The position numbers and the translations under genes are program-made. The notes below the pieces were generated by a model. That model was not told the origin of the DNA, made no database searches, and saw only the letters and a program-made list of their open reading frames with translations. 32,500 bases of DNA from Symbiodinium natans (taxonomy: Eukaryota > Sar > Dinophyceae > Suessiales > Symbiodiniaceae). The stretch lies in NCBI GenBank assembly GCA_905221605.1, contig CAJNDS010000914.1:1-32500 (forward strand). The letters run 5' to 3'. This document shows, in pieces, positions 31,572-32,500 of the stretch; within the stretch, counting starts at the first letter, position 1, and every line of letters starts with the position of its first letter.

Positions 31572-31824
31572 GTACGTTTGTGACCACCGAGCAGTGATCG
31601 GCGCGCCTGAAATCTGCGTGATCTGTCATGGAAGAATGATCGGAACGCAGGAGGTTTTGGGTTTCGCGCCAGCTCCTGGCAACAGGGATCTTCAATTGAC
31701 GAAAGACGCTATGGTCTGCAGAAGGGAACAGGCGGGGGAGGGGGGGGGGAGGGTGAGCCGTCAAGTGAGCATGAGTTCACATGGGCAAAAGAAAGCCTCT
31801 CCTGACCTTCAGCCGCGCCTCTTC

Positions 31825-32500
31825 TGAGAAAGAGAGAAAGAGAGAAAGAGAGAAAGAGAGAAAGAGAGAAAGAGAGAAAGAGAGAAAGAGAGAAAGAGAG
31901 AAAGAGAGAAAGAGAGAAAGAGAGAAAGAGAGACAGAGAGAAAGAGAGAAAGAGAGAAAGAGAGAAAGAGAGAAAGAGAGAAAGAGAGAAAGAGAGAAAG
32001 AGAGAAAGAGAGAAAGAGAGAAAGAGAGAAAGAGAGAAAGAGAGAAAGAGAGAAAGAGAGAAAGAGAGAAAGAGAGAACGAGAGAAAGAGAGAAAGAGAG
32101 AAAGAGAGAAAGAGAGAAAGAGAGAAAGAGAGAAAGAGAGAAAGAGAGAAAGAGAGAAAGAGAGAAAGAGAGAAAGAGAGAAAGAGAGAAAGAGAGAAAG
32201 AGAGAAAGAGAGAAAGAGAGAAGAGAGAAAGAGAGAAAGAGAGAAAGGAGAGAAAGAGAGAAAGAGAGAAAGAGAGAAGGAAAGAGAGAAGAGAGAAGAG
32301 AAAGAGAGAAAGAGAGAAAGAGAGAAAGAGAGAAAGAAGAAGAGAGAAAGAGAGAAAGAGAGAAGAGAGAGAGAGAGAAGAGAGAAGAAGAGAGAGAAGA
32401 GAGAGAAGGAGAGAGAAAGAGAGAAAGAAAGAGAGAGAGGAGAGAGAGAGAGAGAAAGAGAGAGAGAAAAGAGAGAGAAAAGGAGAGAGAAAGAAGAGAG
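31825..32500. repeat. (GAGAAAGA)n purine-only array
   Basis: From about 31825 to the window edge the sequence is almost entirely purine with an 8-bp unit AGAGAAAG, very regular to about 32220 and then breaking into GAGA/GAAG variants. Rare C interruptions occur at 31933 and 32078. A mirror-symmetric polypurine tract this long can form triplex DNA. It runs beyond the right edge. Confidence 0.95.

Noticed and set aside
1-32500. Bacterial-style operons, CRISPR arrays, tRNA or rRNA genes
   Set aside because: No Shine-Dalgarno-linked ORFs, no spaced identical repeats of CRISPR size, and no tRNA cloverleaf or rRNA core was noticed; the gene structure is eukaryotic.

Overview
The window looks like nuclear DNA of a dinoflagellate. 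Evidence read directly: a perfect 22-nt copy of the dinoflagellate trans-spliced leader at 15834-15855 (minus strand); genes cut into many short exons (27 to about 180 nt); splice donors that are a mixture of GT, GC and a few GA, with AG|G around most junctions; and TTTAGGG/CCCTAAA blocks scattered inside introns. A Suessiales-type genome (Symbiodiniaceae or Polarella-like) is my guess, not something the sequence proves. Because of this architecture long open frames are misleading: nearly all long ORFs are low-complexity repeats or shadows. I built genes by finding conserved protein motifs and joining exons whose splice phases agree.

All recognised genes lie on the minus strand, as expected for a dinoflagellate unidirectional cluster. 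From the right (5') to the left (3'): (1) about 29.2-22.0 kb, a six-transmembrane voltage-gated, KCNH/CNG-like cation channel with voltage sensor, pore, C-linker, a CNB-homology domain and a long C-terminal extension; (2) 18.8-16.7 kb, an unrecognised protein whose last five exons join in phase to a stop codon; (3) the spliced-leader relic at 15.85 kb; (4) 13.0-9.9 kb, a 1-acyl-glycerol-3-phosphate acyltransferase (PlsC/LPAAT) with all acyltransferase blocks; (5) 8.8-1.2 kb, a protein with two cyclic-nucleotide-binding domains (PKG/PKA-R type). A possible short plus-strand gene starts near 31.4 kb, so 30.3-31.4 kb may be a strand-switch region.

The rest is repeat: C-rich mosaic repeats at the left edge; TC, TTC, AC/GC, AGT and GAGAAA microsatellites; G/C palindromes; and at least nine telomere-like patches. 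One pair of telomeric blocks in opposite orientation encloses a single exon of the cyclic-nucleotide-binding gene. A divergent telomere-like satellite sits in another intron of the same gene.

Functionally the cluster mixes cyclic-nucleotide signalling, an ion channel and glycerolipid synthesis; I see no evidence of a shared pathway. Exon coordinates come from hand translation and splice-phase matching; missing exons are stated.
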